Source of the DNA: HGM04593 sp964485215
GTDB taxonomy: Bacteria; Bacteroidota; Bacteroidia; Bacteroidales; Bacteroidaceae
NCBI GenBank assembly: GCA_964485215.1
Contig: CAZAIM010000047.1
Coordinates: 1 to 18,062 of the forward strand
DNA length: 18,062 nt
Direction of reading: 5' to 3'
In this document: piece by piece, positions 1 through 6,791 of the stretch
Layout of the letters: every line of letters begins with the position of its first letter
How positions within the stretch are numbered: the stretch's first letter is position 1
The notes under the pieces: generated by a model
Told to the model about the DNA's origin: nothing
Seen by the model: only the letters and a program-made list of their open reading frames with translations
Database searches by the model: none
Program-made: the position numbers and the translations under genes

Positions 1-361
1 GGGAGGAGCCTTCGATGTAGTCCATTACATAGTAGGCGGTGCCGTTCTCTTCGAACTTGTCGGTCACGCGTACTATATTGGGGTGGTTCATTTCGTAGAG
101 AGCCTCGGCTTCGTCGGAGAATTTGCTCCGCAAGCGTTCCACAAGCTGCATCTTGCTCTTTGTTGCTACCTGGATTTCATTTGTTTCTTCATTGCGGTTG
201 CAGAAATCCTTCACGAAGAATTCCTTGATGGCTACTGTCTTCACCTTGTTCCTGAAGGCTGTGTTCCTTGCCTCGTATGTGCAGCCGAAGCCGCCGCTGC
301 TTATGTAGCGTACTATTTCGTACTTTCCTCCTTGCAATCGGGTTCCTATGGGTAAATGCAT
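1..361 (-). CDS. Ser/Thr protein kinase, N-terminal fragment (cut by window edge)
   Basis: The frame starts at the ATG complementary to 359-361 and stays open to the left edge, giving about 120 residues. It reads as the N-lobe of a eukaryotic-like (Hanks-type) protein kinase: a glycine-rich loop SSGGFGCTYEA at residues 21-31, the ATP-binding lysine in VAIKEFF (Lys46), a helix-C region with EAEAL near residues 84-88, HPNIV at 93-97, and the hinge-like YYVMDYIEG at 110-118. The catalytic loop, the DFG motif and anything C-terminal lie outside the window, so activity cannot be judged. The first glycine of the usual GxGxxG loop is serine here. A -33/-7 promoter pair sits just upstream. The kinase is separated from the glycan operon by that operon's terminator, so a functional link is not supported. 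The family call is firm; the substrate is unknown. Confidence 0.85.
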   Translation of the reverse strand, partial: MHLPIGTRLQGGKYEIVRYISSGGFGCTYEARNTAFRNKVKTVAIKEFFVKDFCNRNEETNEIQVATKSKMQLVERLRSKFSDEAEALYEMNHPNIVRVTDKFEENGTAYYVMDYIEGSS

Positions 362-388
362 AGTGTAGAGTGTGTTTGGTTTATAACG

Positions 389-418
389 CGAAGATAGCGC
401 AAAAGGGCGAATTGCAAA
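389..418 (-). promoter_or_regulatory. Promoter of the Ser/Thr kinase gene
   Basis: Read on the minus strand, a TTTG (415-418) is followed after 18 bases by TATCTTCG (389-396). This fits the Bacteroidetes TTTG / TAnnTTTG promoter with a C in the seventh position. It lies 28 bases ahead of the start codon. Pattern match only. Confidence 0.5.
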
Positions 419-515
419 AATTTACTAATGGTTTTTACACGAACCTATGCCGTTAAGTGACGAAGCAGGGCTGTTTGAGGATAAAAGGGAAGCTGCCGCA
501 AAAGTTTGAAGAGGT

Positions 516-557
516 GCAAAAACACACCGCCCCTTTATTACCGAAGGGGCGGTGTGT
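516..557 (-). terminator. Rho-independent terminator of the sulfatase/maturase/nagB-like operon
   Basis: A perfect 14-bp inverted repeat (arms 522-535 and 544-557, 8-base loop) with a GC-rich core. On the minus strand it is followed by a run of five T. It begins 21 bases after the stop codon of the NagB-like gene and marks the operon end. Confidence 0.9.
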
Positions 558-578
558 AAACGTATCACCAAGATTATC

Positions 579-2501
579 TTACAGCAATCTTGCAAAAAGT
601 TCTATTGCCTGATACTCGGGCAAGCCTATCTTGTTGAACAGTTCGGCGGTACCCTGTGTACGTTCCTCGGCACGTTGCCAGAATTCACGTGCATCCTCGC
701 CGGGGAAGGGAACAATATCCTTCTGCGAGAGGTGACGGAAAATTGCATGACGCTTGCGTATAAGTTCCTCGGGACTCAGAGGCACTGCCATGTCGGCTAC
801 AGCCAAATCCCACTCCTGCCATGCACCGCGGTAGAGCCATATGTGGCACTCCTTTGCCCATGGTTCGTCCTTAACCTCCTCAAAGGCACGCAGCACAGCC
901 TCTATGCATACGCGGTGTGTGCCGTGCGGGTCGGTGAGGTCGCCTGCCGCATATATCTGGTGAGGCTTTACCTCGCGCATCAGTTTCTTCACAATCTCAA
1001 TATCGTCGTCGCACAACTGCCCCTTCTTGATGCCGCCTGTCTCATAGAAGGGCAGATTGAAGAAGTGGGCATTGGTGCGGTCGTTCAGGCCTATCGAACG
1101 GCAGGCGGCACGTGCCTCGGCGCGGCGGATTGCCCCCTTGAGGTCGAGCAGGCGACGCGGTTCGGGCTCACCGACCTTCTTGTTAAGGATAACTTCGCGT
1201 ATCTCCTCAAAGGCATCACCGAAGCCCATTTCCTTTGCAGTATCGATATTCTGAAGCACAACATCGTCATACACTGCCACATTGCCCGATGTCTGGTAGG
1301 CAACGTGCACATCGTGCCCCTGCTCGATGAGACGGTTGAATGTTCCGCCCATAGAGATGACATCATCGTCGGGGTGCGGCGAGAATATTATCACTCGCTT
1401 GGGGTATGGCGATGAGGGAACCGGACGTGTTGTGTCGTCGGCATTGGGTTTGCCGCCGGGCCACCCCGAAATAATGTGCTGAATCTCATTGAATACACGG
1501 ATATTAATCTGGTCGTAATCGGCAACGCGGTCGAGAAGGTCGGAAAGGGAGTTCTTTATATAGTCCTGACGGGTGAGCTTCAGTATTGGTTTGTCCACTA
1601 CCTGGCAAAGCCAGATGACTGCCTTGCGTATGAGTTTGTCGCTCCACTCCTGGGGAGGTGCAACAAGCCAGGGTTCTTTAACGCGTGTGAGTTCCTGCGC
1701 TGCGGCCTCATCCATAATCACCTGTATATCGTCGTGGTCCTGAAGGAATGTCGCCGGGAACTCTTCGTTGACACCGCCCTCGACAAGGTCACGGGCAATC
1801 TGAGCCTTGTCCTCGCCCCACATCATAAGCACAACCTTCTTCGCGCTCATAATTGTCTCTATACCCATTGTTATTGCCATCTTGGGCACCTCGTTGGGGT
1901 TAGAGAAGAACTTGTCCTGGTTCTTGCGCGTGTTATAGCTCAACTGCACGATGCGGGTGGTAGAGTGCGCATAGGTACCGGGCTCGTTGAAACCTATCTG
2001 TCCAAGCTCGCCTACACCCATAATCATCAGGTCGATATTGCCGTTAACCAGCTGTTCATAGGATTTGCAGTATTCGTTGACCTTCTCCTGGGGAACGGTA
2101 CCGTCGGGGAAATGTACATTTTCGGGCTTTATGTCAATAAACTTCAACAAGTCTTCGTAAACTCTGTGGTTGCGGCTCTGGGGTGAACCGGAATCCATAG
2201 GGAAGAACTCGTCGAGGCTGAAAACCTCTACGTTGGCAAAGCTTACCTCGCCGGCACGGCATCTCTTGGCCAGTTCGTTGTAGAGCCCGAGCGGTGTGCG
2301 TCCGGTTGAAAGTCCCAGGGCAAACGGTTTGCTGCCTTTGTGCGATTTTATAGCTTCTACTACTATATCTGCGGCCTTCAAGGCACCCTCTTTTTCCGAA
2401 GGGCAAATTCTTGTGGGCACTTTCTCAAACTTACATATACTTTCTATTGAAGCCAATATCGGCATCTCGCCGATTTTTGGAAGTACAAAATTAGGGTTCA
2501 T
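579..2501 (-). CDS. nagB: NagB-like / PIG-L (LmbE) deacetylase fusion protein
   Basis: A 640-residue cytoplasmic protein with two domains. Residues about 30-290 match the glucosamine-6-phosphate deaminase (NagB) family: GLSTGRTP at 63-70, SLDEFF at 95-100, and FNEPGTYAHSTTR from 171. Residues about 365-640 match the PIG-L/LmbE zinc-dependent N-deacetylase family: HPDD at 376-379 and HGTH at 526-529 supply the expected metal ligands. The layout and length resemble the Bacteroides 'glucosamine-6-phosphate deaminase-like' proteins such as BT_0258 (from memory). Oddity: E. coli NagB has VGNDGHIAFNEP with catalytic Asp141 and His143; here it reads VGELGQIGFNEP, so these are Leu166 and Gln168. Asp97 (E. 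coli Asp72) and Glu173 (Glu148) remain. Ordinary deaminase activity is therefore doubtful, while the deacetylase site looks intact. It is the last gene of the sulfatase operon, 22 bases after the maturase. The symbol reflects the family, not proven activity. Confidence 0.88.
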   Translation of the reverse strand: MNPNFVLPKIGEMPILASIESICKFEKVPTRICPSEKEGALKAADIVVEAIKSHKGSKPFALGLSTGRTPLGLYNELAKRCRAGEVSFANVEVFSLDEFFPMDSGSPQSRNHRVYEDLLKFIDIKPENVHFPDGTVPQEKVNEYCKSYEQLVNGNIDLMIMGVGELGQIGFNEPGTYAHSTTRIVQLSYNTRKNQDKFFSNPNEVPKMAITMGIETIMSAKKVVLMMWGEDKAQIARDLVEGGVNEEFPATFLQDHDDIQVIMDEAAAQELTRVKEPWLVAPPQEWSDKLIRKAVIWLCQVVDKPILKLTRQDYIKNSLSDLLDRVADYDQINIRVFNEIQHIISGWPGGKPNADDTTRPVPSSPYPKRVIIFSPHPDDDVISMGGTFNRLIEQGHDVHVAYQTSGNVAVYDDVVLQNIDTAKEMGFGDAFEEIREVILNKKVGEPEPRRLLDLKGAIRRAEARAACRSIGLNDRTNAHFFNLPFYETGGIKKGQLCDDDIEIVKKLMREVKPHQIYAAGDLTDPHGTHRVCIEAVLRAFEEVKDEPWAKECHIWLYRGAWQEWDLAVADMAVPLSPEELIRKRHAIFRHLSQKDIVPFPGEDAREFWQRAEERTQGTAELFNKIGLPEYQAIELFARLL

Positions 2502-2523
2502 ATCATTTATCGGTTATAAGTTA

Positions 2524-3768
2524 TTATTTTTTCCATTTCATCACTTCAGAGGCAGGTTCTCCCTTCTCTACAAGTGTTTTCATATAGCGCATATAAGGGT
2601 CGGTGTGCCTGAAGAACATCTTGTATCCCTGGCACAATGCGTTCATATACGGTTCTCCATTGCCGGCATAGGCGAACCTGTGCTTGGGACACTCGCCATG
2701 GCAAAGGAAATAGTAGTTACAACGCTTGCACTCCAACGGCAATGCATCGCGCTTGTCGCGCCCGAAGAGCTGCTGCTCATTGCTACGGTACATCCCGGAG
2801 AGTTCGCCATCCTTTATGTTTCCGAGACGGTACTCGGGGTAGACGAAGTGGTCGCAGGAATAGACATCGCCGTTGTGCTCCACCACAAGACCGTCACCGC
2901 ATACCTCGGCAAAGGCGCAGAGCGATGGCGGAACTCCGCACCAGTTCGCAAGCGTGACATCGAACAGCTGGACAAAACAGTTTCCGACATCGTACTTCAC
3001 CCACTCGTCAAAGACATCGCACATGAACTGCCCGTAGCCCTTTGCCGACACCGACCAGGGTGCCTCCACGGCATCCTCTTCATCGGGCGATACAATAAGA
3101 GGACGCTTGCCCGGACGCATTCTCACATACTCCACCACCGGGAGGAACTGCATATAACGGTTAAGCGAGCGCAGGAAACGGTAGACTTCGACACCGCGTC
3201 CCTCGCTTCGGGCATTCACCGTAGAGAGGATATTGAACTCAACGCCGGTACGTTTCATCAGTTCCACTCCCTTCATAACGCGTGCAAAGGTTGGTGCACC
3301 TCCACAATCGCGACGGAAAGCATCGTGTATATCCTCGGGGCCGTCAAGCGAAAGGCCGATAAGGAAGTTGTTGTCCCTGAAGAAAGCGCACCACTCTTCG
3401 TTGAGCAGAATGCCGTTGGTCTGCAAGGTGTTTTCTATCTCCTTTCCGCCGGCATACTTCTGCTGCAGTTCCATTGCCTTGCGGAAGAACGGTAGGCCTG
3501 CCATGAGCGGTTCTCCACCGTGCCAACAGAAACTGACATTCTGCTGCGATGCACCTTCAAGATATTGCCGGACATATATGTCAAGCAGTTCTTCGCTCAT
3601 TCTTGGAGTTGAGCCGCTGTATATCTCGCTCTTGTCGCGGTAGTAGCAGTAGTGGCAATCGAGGTTGCAGGCAGAGCCTATCGGCTTTACCATTGTCGTG
3701 AATGCCGGTGCGCGTCTCATTTTTGCAACATCGGCAAGATGCAGATTGTTCCGCTTGTTACTCTTCAT
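2524..3768 (-). CDS. Anaerobic sulfatase-maturating enzyme (radical SAM, SPASM)
   Basis: A 414-residue cytoplasmic enzyme that oxidises the active-site Ser or Cys of sulfatases to formylglycine without oxygen. The radical SAM CxxxCxxC cysteines are Cys34, Cys38 and Cys41 (in CNLDCHYCYY). HGGEP at 83-87 is the SAM-binding GGE segment. The C-terminal SPASM region supplies ligands for two further iron-sulfur clusters: Cys284, Cys290 and Cys305 (in DVYSCDHF), then Cys347, Cys350, Cys356, Cys360 and Cys379. Length and cysteine layout fit characterised anSMEs of Bacteroides (ChuR, BT_0238) and Clostridium. The residues differ enough from what I recall of ChuR that I give no symbol. Its start is only 6 bases after the sulfatase stop codon, so the two are probably co-translated, and the adjacent sulfatase is the Ser type that needs this enzyme. 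It may also serve sulfatases elsewhere in the genome. Confidence 0.93.
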   Translation of the reverse strand: MKSNKRNNLHLADVAKMRRAPAFTTMVKPIGSACNLDCHYCYYRDKSEIYSGSTPRMSEELLDIYVRQYLEGASQQNVSFCWHGGEPLMAGLPFFRKAMELQQKYAGGKEIENTLQTNGILLNEEWCAFFRDNNFLIGLSLDGPEDIHDAFRRDCGGAPTFARVMKGVELMKRTGVEFNILSTVNARSEGRGVEVYRFLRSLNRYMQFLPVVEYVRMRPGKRPLIVSPDEEDAVEAPWSVSAKGYGQFMCDVFDEWVKYDVGNCFVQLFDVTLANWCGVPPSLCAFAEVCGDGLVVEHNGDVYSCDHFVYPEYRLGNIKDGELSGMYRSNEQQLFGRDKRDALPLECKRCNYYFLCHGECPKHRFAYAGNGEPYMNALCQGYKMFFRHTDPYMRYMKTLVEKGEPASEVMKWKK

Positions 3769-3774
3769 TATTCA

Positions 3775-5343
3775 TCATTTTGCAATGAACTGCTGCTCGC
3801 CATACTGTTTCTGCAACTCAACAAGCATCGACTTCAGCGTTGCCGTAACCTCTTCGGTTCCAGGCTTGCCGTAAATGTTGCAGAGTTCGTTCCTGTCGGT
3901 ACGCAGGTCATAGAGTTCCCAAACACCGTCTTCATAGAAATGTATCAGCTTGAACCACTCTGTGCGCACGCCAAGATGACGCTTTACGGCATGCTCGTCG
4001 GGATATTCGTAATAGTGGTAGTAGACTCCTTCGCGGTTTGGTTCCCACTCCTCGCCCTGCAGCAGCGGCAGCAGAGAACATCCGTGAATGTCGGAAGGTA
4101 CCTCTGCACCGGCAAGGTCGAGGAAAGTAGGTGCATAGTCAATGTTCTGCACCATTGCCGGGATGTCACCGGGCACGCCGCCGGGAAGACGCATCAGCAA
4201 CGGGGTGCGGAAAGACTCCTCGTACATCCAACGCTTGTCGAACCATCCGTGCTCGCCCATGTAGAAACCCTGGTCCGACGTGTAGACAACAAGCGTGTTA
4301 TCCATAAGCCCGTTGGCTTCGAGGTAATCGAGCACGCGACCCACATTGCGGTCGACCGAGGTTATTACACGCAGATAATCGCGCATATACTGCTGGTATT
4401 TCCAGGCATCGAGCTCCTTGCCGCTGAGACCGGCCTGCTTGAACTTTTCTATGACAACATCGTAGTGAGCATCCCAGGCTCTCTTCTGCTCCGTGTTCAT
4501 GTTGCTGTACATGCGGCGACCCCATTCCTCGAGGTCGGGACGGCTATGTATCGTGCTGTCCTTGTCGGCAAGCTTGAGGTCGTAGACAAGGTCCATATCC
4601 TTGCTTATCGACATCTTCTGCCCTGTGGCAGCCTCGCGCCCTTCGTAGTTGTCGTAGAAGGTCTCGGGCAATGGGAAATTGCTATCGGCAAACAGGTCGA
4701 GGTCGCAGGTATCGGGCATCCAGGTGCGGTGCGGAGCCTTGTGATGCAGCAGCAGGCAGAATGGTTTGGCGGCATCGCGTCCCTTTTCGAGCCAATCGAG
4801 CGCAAGGTCGGTTGTGACATTTGTAGCATAGCCGTCGCGCTGCACCTTCTTGCCATTGCAGATGAAGGTAGGGTTATAGTAATCGCCCTGCCCTATGAGT
4901 ATATCCCAATGGTCGAAACCGGTGGGCTTCGATGTCAGATGCCACTTTCCAATTACGGCTGTCTCATAGCCCTGTTTCTGCAACAGTTTGGGGAATGTCT
5001 GCTGGCCACCGTCGAACGAGGAGCTGTTGTCGGTAAAACCGTTGGCAAGGCTGTGCTTGCCGGTGAGCATGCAGGCACGCGAAGGGCCGCTGATTGAGTT
5101 TGCTACAAAACTGTTTGTAAAGCGTACGCCATCGGCTGCTATGCGGTCAATATTAGGGGTTCTTATGAATGTTGAATCATACGCGCTGATTGTCTGGTAG
5201 GAGTGGTCGTCACACATGATGAACAGGATATTCATCGGTTTCCTGCCTTCATCACCGTCTTCGGCCGCAAATGCCGGCGCAGCCGCAATCCCGGCCATTG
5301 AGAGAGCAAAGAACTTGCCCGTATTCAATAAGAGATTATTCAT
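3775..5343 (-). CDS. Secreted S1-family sulfatase, Ser type (probable GlcNAc-6-sulfatase)
   Basis: A 522-residue sulfate ester hydrolase. A signal peptide covers about residues 1-26 (hydrophobic core, then AFA before AEDG), so it acts in the periplasm or outside. Metal ligands are Asp45-Asp46 in MCDDHS and Asp357-Gln358 in SDQGF. The formylglycine motif is SGPSRACMLTGKH, with Ser85 as the residue to be converted and Arg89 following. GKWHL at 132-136, His205 and Lys370 complete the active-site signature. The stretch from NSISGPSR to TGKHS and the SDQGF...GEHGW...DKRWMYEES block resemble the group containing Bacteroides N-acetylglucosamine-6-O-sulfatases (subfamily S1_11, from memory); the nearby GH20 gene fits that substrate. 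Subfamily and substrate are inference. It is the first gene of the operon with its maturase. Confidence 0.92.
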   Translation of the reverse strand: MNNLLLNTGKFFALSMAGIAAAPAFAAEDGDEGRKPMNILFIMCDDHSYQTISAYDSTFIRTPNIDRIAADGVRFTNSFVANSISGPSRACMLTGKHSLANGFTDNSSSFDGGQQTFPKLLQKQGYETAVIGKWHLTSKPTGFDHWDILIGQGDYYNPTFICNGKKVQRDGYATNVTTDLALDWLEKGRDAAKPFCLLLHHKAPHRTWMPDTCDLDLFADSNFPLPETFYDNYEGREAATGQKMSISKDMDLVYDLKLADKDSTIHSRPDLEEWGRRMYSNMNTEQKRAWDAHYDVVIEKFKQAGLSGKELDAWKYQQYMRDYLRVITSVDRNVGRVLDYLEANGLMDNTLVVYTSDQGFYMGEHGWFDKRWMYEESFRTPLLMRLPGGVPGDIPAMVQNIDYAPTFLDLAGAEVPSDIHGCSLLPLLQGEEWEPNREGVYYHYYEYPDEHAVKRHLGVRTEWFKLIHFYEDGVWELYDLRTDRNELCNIYGKPGTEEVTATLKSMLVELQKQYGEQQFIAK

Positions 5344-5415
5344 CGTGTAAAATCTTTATAGTGGTTGGTTTTTAAGAAGCCATTAAAGTTTCTGAAAGCG
5401 TCATTTCTCTATCTG

Positions 5416-5423
5416 CGAAGATA
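5416..5423 (-). promoter_or_regulatory. Candidate -7 box of the sulfatase operon
   Basis: On the minus strand the bases read TATCTTCG followed by CA, as at other genes in this window, 72 bases ahead of the sulfatase start. No TTTG is found at the proper distance upstream, where the sequence is almost pure A/T. Weak to moderate support. Confidence 0.4.
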
Positions 5424-5512
5424 TAATAAAATATTTAAAAAAATTCATTATTAAGTATTTTTAGATGCTGTTTAAATTTATAAAGATATACGGGAAAGGT
5501 TCTGGAGCCGAC

Positions 5513-5546
5513 AAAAAAACAGCCAATGGCGCGCGCCATTGGCTGT
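5513..5546 (-). terminator. Rho-independent terminator of the ROK kinase gene
   Basis: A perfect 28-base palindrome (5519-5546, two 14-base halves with a GGCGC core) is followed on the minus strand by seven T. Since the halves abut, the hairpin must open a few central bases as its loop. It lies 25 bases after the kinase stop codon. Confidence 0.92.
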
Positions 5547-5571
5547 AGAATCCAGACAGTTTCGATATTCA

Positions 5572-6531
5572 TCAATCCTTCCATCCGAGAGCAGAAGCTC
5601 CAAGAACGGCCGCATCGGCACCGGGAAGTGAAGACTTCAGCACCTTGACCTTGTCTTTCCACAGGAATACCACATTCTCATTCATCTGCTTGCGGATTGG
5701 TTCAAGCAGCAGGTCGCCGGCATTGGCAAGACCGCCGAAGAGAATTATGGCCTCGGGAGCCGAGAATGCTATGAAGTTGCAGAAAGCGTCGCCGAGCACC
5801 TTGCCTGTAAACTCAAAAATTTCGTTTGCAAGTTTGTCGCCCTGCATTGCTGCATCGAAGAGCATTTTCGATGTAAGCTCGTTCATACATATTTCGCGCA
5901 GTGTGCTTGGGGTGTCGCGTTCAACAAGCCATTTCTTTGCAGTGCGCACGATACCTGTAGCCGAAGCATATGTCTCGAGACAGTCGGTGCGGCCGCAACC
6001 GCAAGCGCGTCCTTCGATAACTGGAGCCGTTACGTGTCCAAGTTCACCGGCAAAGCCATCGTGACCATAGATAAGCTGGCCGTTGGCTACAATGCCGCTG
6101 CCTACGCCTGTGCCAAGGGTTATGTAGACAAAGTCCTTCATGCCCTGCGCCACGCCATATTTCATTTCGCCAATGGCGGCAGCGTTCGCATCATTGGTAA
6201 CCTTTGTCGGCAGACCGGTTTTCTTCTCGATGAGCCAACCCAGCGGAACAATGCCCTTCCAAGGCAGATTGGCCGCATTGACAATTTCGCCAGTATAATA
6301 GTTGGCCATAGGCGCACCTACACCCACGCCCTCGAGCTTGCCTTCGCAGCCGTACTCAACGGCAAGTTTCTTGATGACAGCGGTGATGGAGTCGGTATAC
6401 TCCTCAATGTCGGGATGCGCCTGTGTCTTTATTGAATCATCCTTTGCCAAGATATGGCCCTTTACGTCTACAAGACCTATTACGGTATTTGTACCACCAA
6501 GGTCAATTCCAATTACATACTTTTCGCTCAT
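5572..6531 (-). CDS. ROK-family sugar kinase (glucose / N-acetylhexosamine kinase)
   Basis: A 319-residue cytoplasmic kinase that transfers phosphate from ATP to the 6-hydroxyl of a hexose. The ATP-binding DLGGTN is at residues 10-15, the catalytic base is Asp114 in TNDANAAA, and TLGTGVGSG at 138-146 is the phosphate-binding segment. Zinc ligands are His166 in GELGH and Cys177, Cys179 and Cys184 in CGCGRTDCLE. Length is standard and there is no helix-turn-helix, so it is an enzyme and not a ROK repressor. Bacteroides RokA of this family uses glucose and N-acetylglucosamine; the hexosaminidase next door makes GlcNAc a sensible substrate here, but specificity cannot be read from sequence. It is transcribed alone, between its own promoter and terminator, and divergently from the GH20 gene. 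Confidence 0.9.
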   Translation of the reverse strand: MSEKYVIGIDLGGTNTVIGLVDVKGHILAKDDSIKTQAHPDIEEYTDSITAVIKKLAVEYGCEGKLEGVGVGAPMANYYTGEIVNAANLPWKGIVPLGWLIEKKTGLPTKVTNDANAAAIGEMKYGVAQGMKDFVYITLGTGVGSGIVANGQLIYGHDGFAGELGHVTAPVIEGRACGCGRTDCLETYASATGIVRTAKKWLVERDTPSTLREICMNELTSKMLFDAAMQGDKLANEIFEFTGKVLGDAFCNFIAFSAPEAIILFGGLANAGDLLLEPIRKQMNENVVFLWKDKVKVLKSSLPGADAAVLGASALGWKD

Positions 6532-6581
6532 GATTATTTCCGGTTAGTTAGTAGCTGTTTGTTTTTTATTATCCGATTCTG

Positions 6582-6589
6582 CGAATGTA
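6582..6589 (-). promoter_or_regulatory. Candidate -7 box of the ROK kinase gene
   Basis: The minus strand reads TACATTCG followed by CA, 50 bases ahead of the kinase start codon. It fits TAnnTTTG with C for T. No clear -33 TTTG at the usual distance; one lies only 2 bases upstream. Confidence 0.4.
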
Positions 6590-6673
6590 AACAAAAAAAA
6601 CCACTTACCGGCACATATGGGAAGAAATTTGCAAAATTTTTAGTTTATAGTTTTTTCTTTACTGTGGTTTGTG

Positions 6674-6681
6674 TATCTTCG
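6674..6681 (+). promoter_or_regulatory. Candidate -7 box of the GH20 hexosaminidase gene
   Basis: TATCTTCG followed by CA lies 110 bases ahead of the GH20 start codon, predicting a leader of roughly 100 bases. No convincing -33 TTTG about 20 bases upstream; the region is T-rich. Confidence 0.42.
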
Positions 6682-6721
6682 CATCTTGTAAAAAATATAT
6701 CAGAAGCTGTTTGGATTTACA

Positions 6722-6735
6722 TTGCCAGCTGGCAA
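6722..6735. promoter_or_regulatory. Perfect 14-bp palindrome, possible operator
   Basis: TTGCCAGCTGGCAA is a perfect palindrome in the leader of the GH20 gene, about 40 bases past its -7 box and inside the divergent spacer shared with the ROK kinase. No T run follows, so it is not a terminator. The size and symmetry suit a dimeric repressor, but no regulator is encoded nearby and no second copy was noticed. Confidence 0.35.
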
Positions 6736-6791
6736 AACATTCGGCTTCCAGATAAGAAAATCATTTTTAGAAATTCTAACAGTTTCTCAAT

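Noticed and set aside
552..1415. Open frame of 287 codons on the plus strand
   Set aside because: It is antisense to the NagB/PIG-L fusion, shows no recognisable motif, and its start lies inside the operon terminator.
2296..3495. Open frame of 399 codons on the plus strand
   Set aside because: It runs antisense across the end of one clear gene and most of another (NagB-like and the maturase) and has no family signature.
3652..5097. Open frame of 481 codons on the plus strand
   Set aside because: It is antisense to the sulfatase, whose motifs are unmistakable; long antisense frames are expected with this codon bias.
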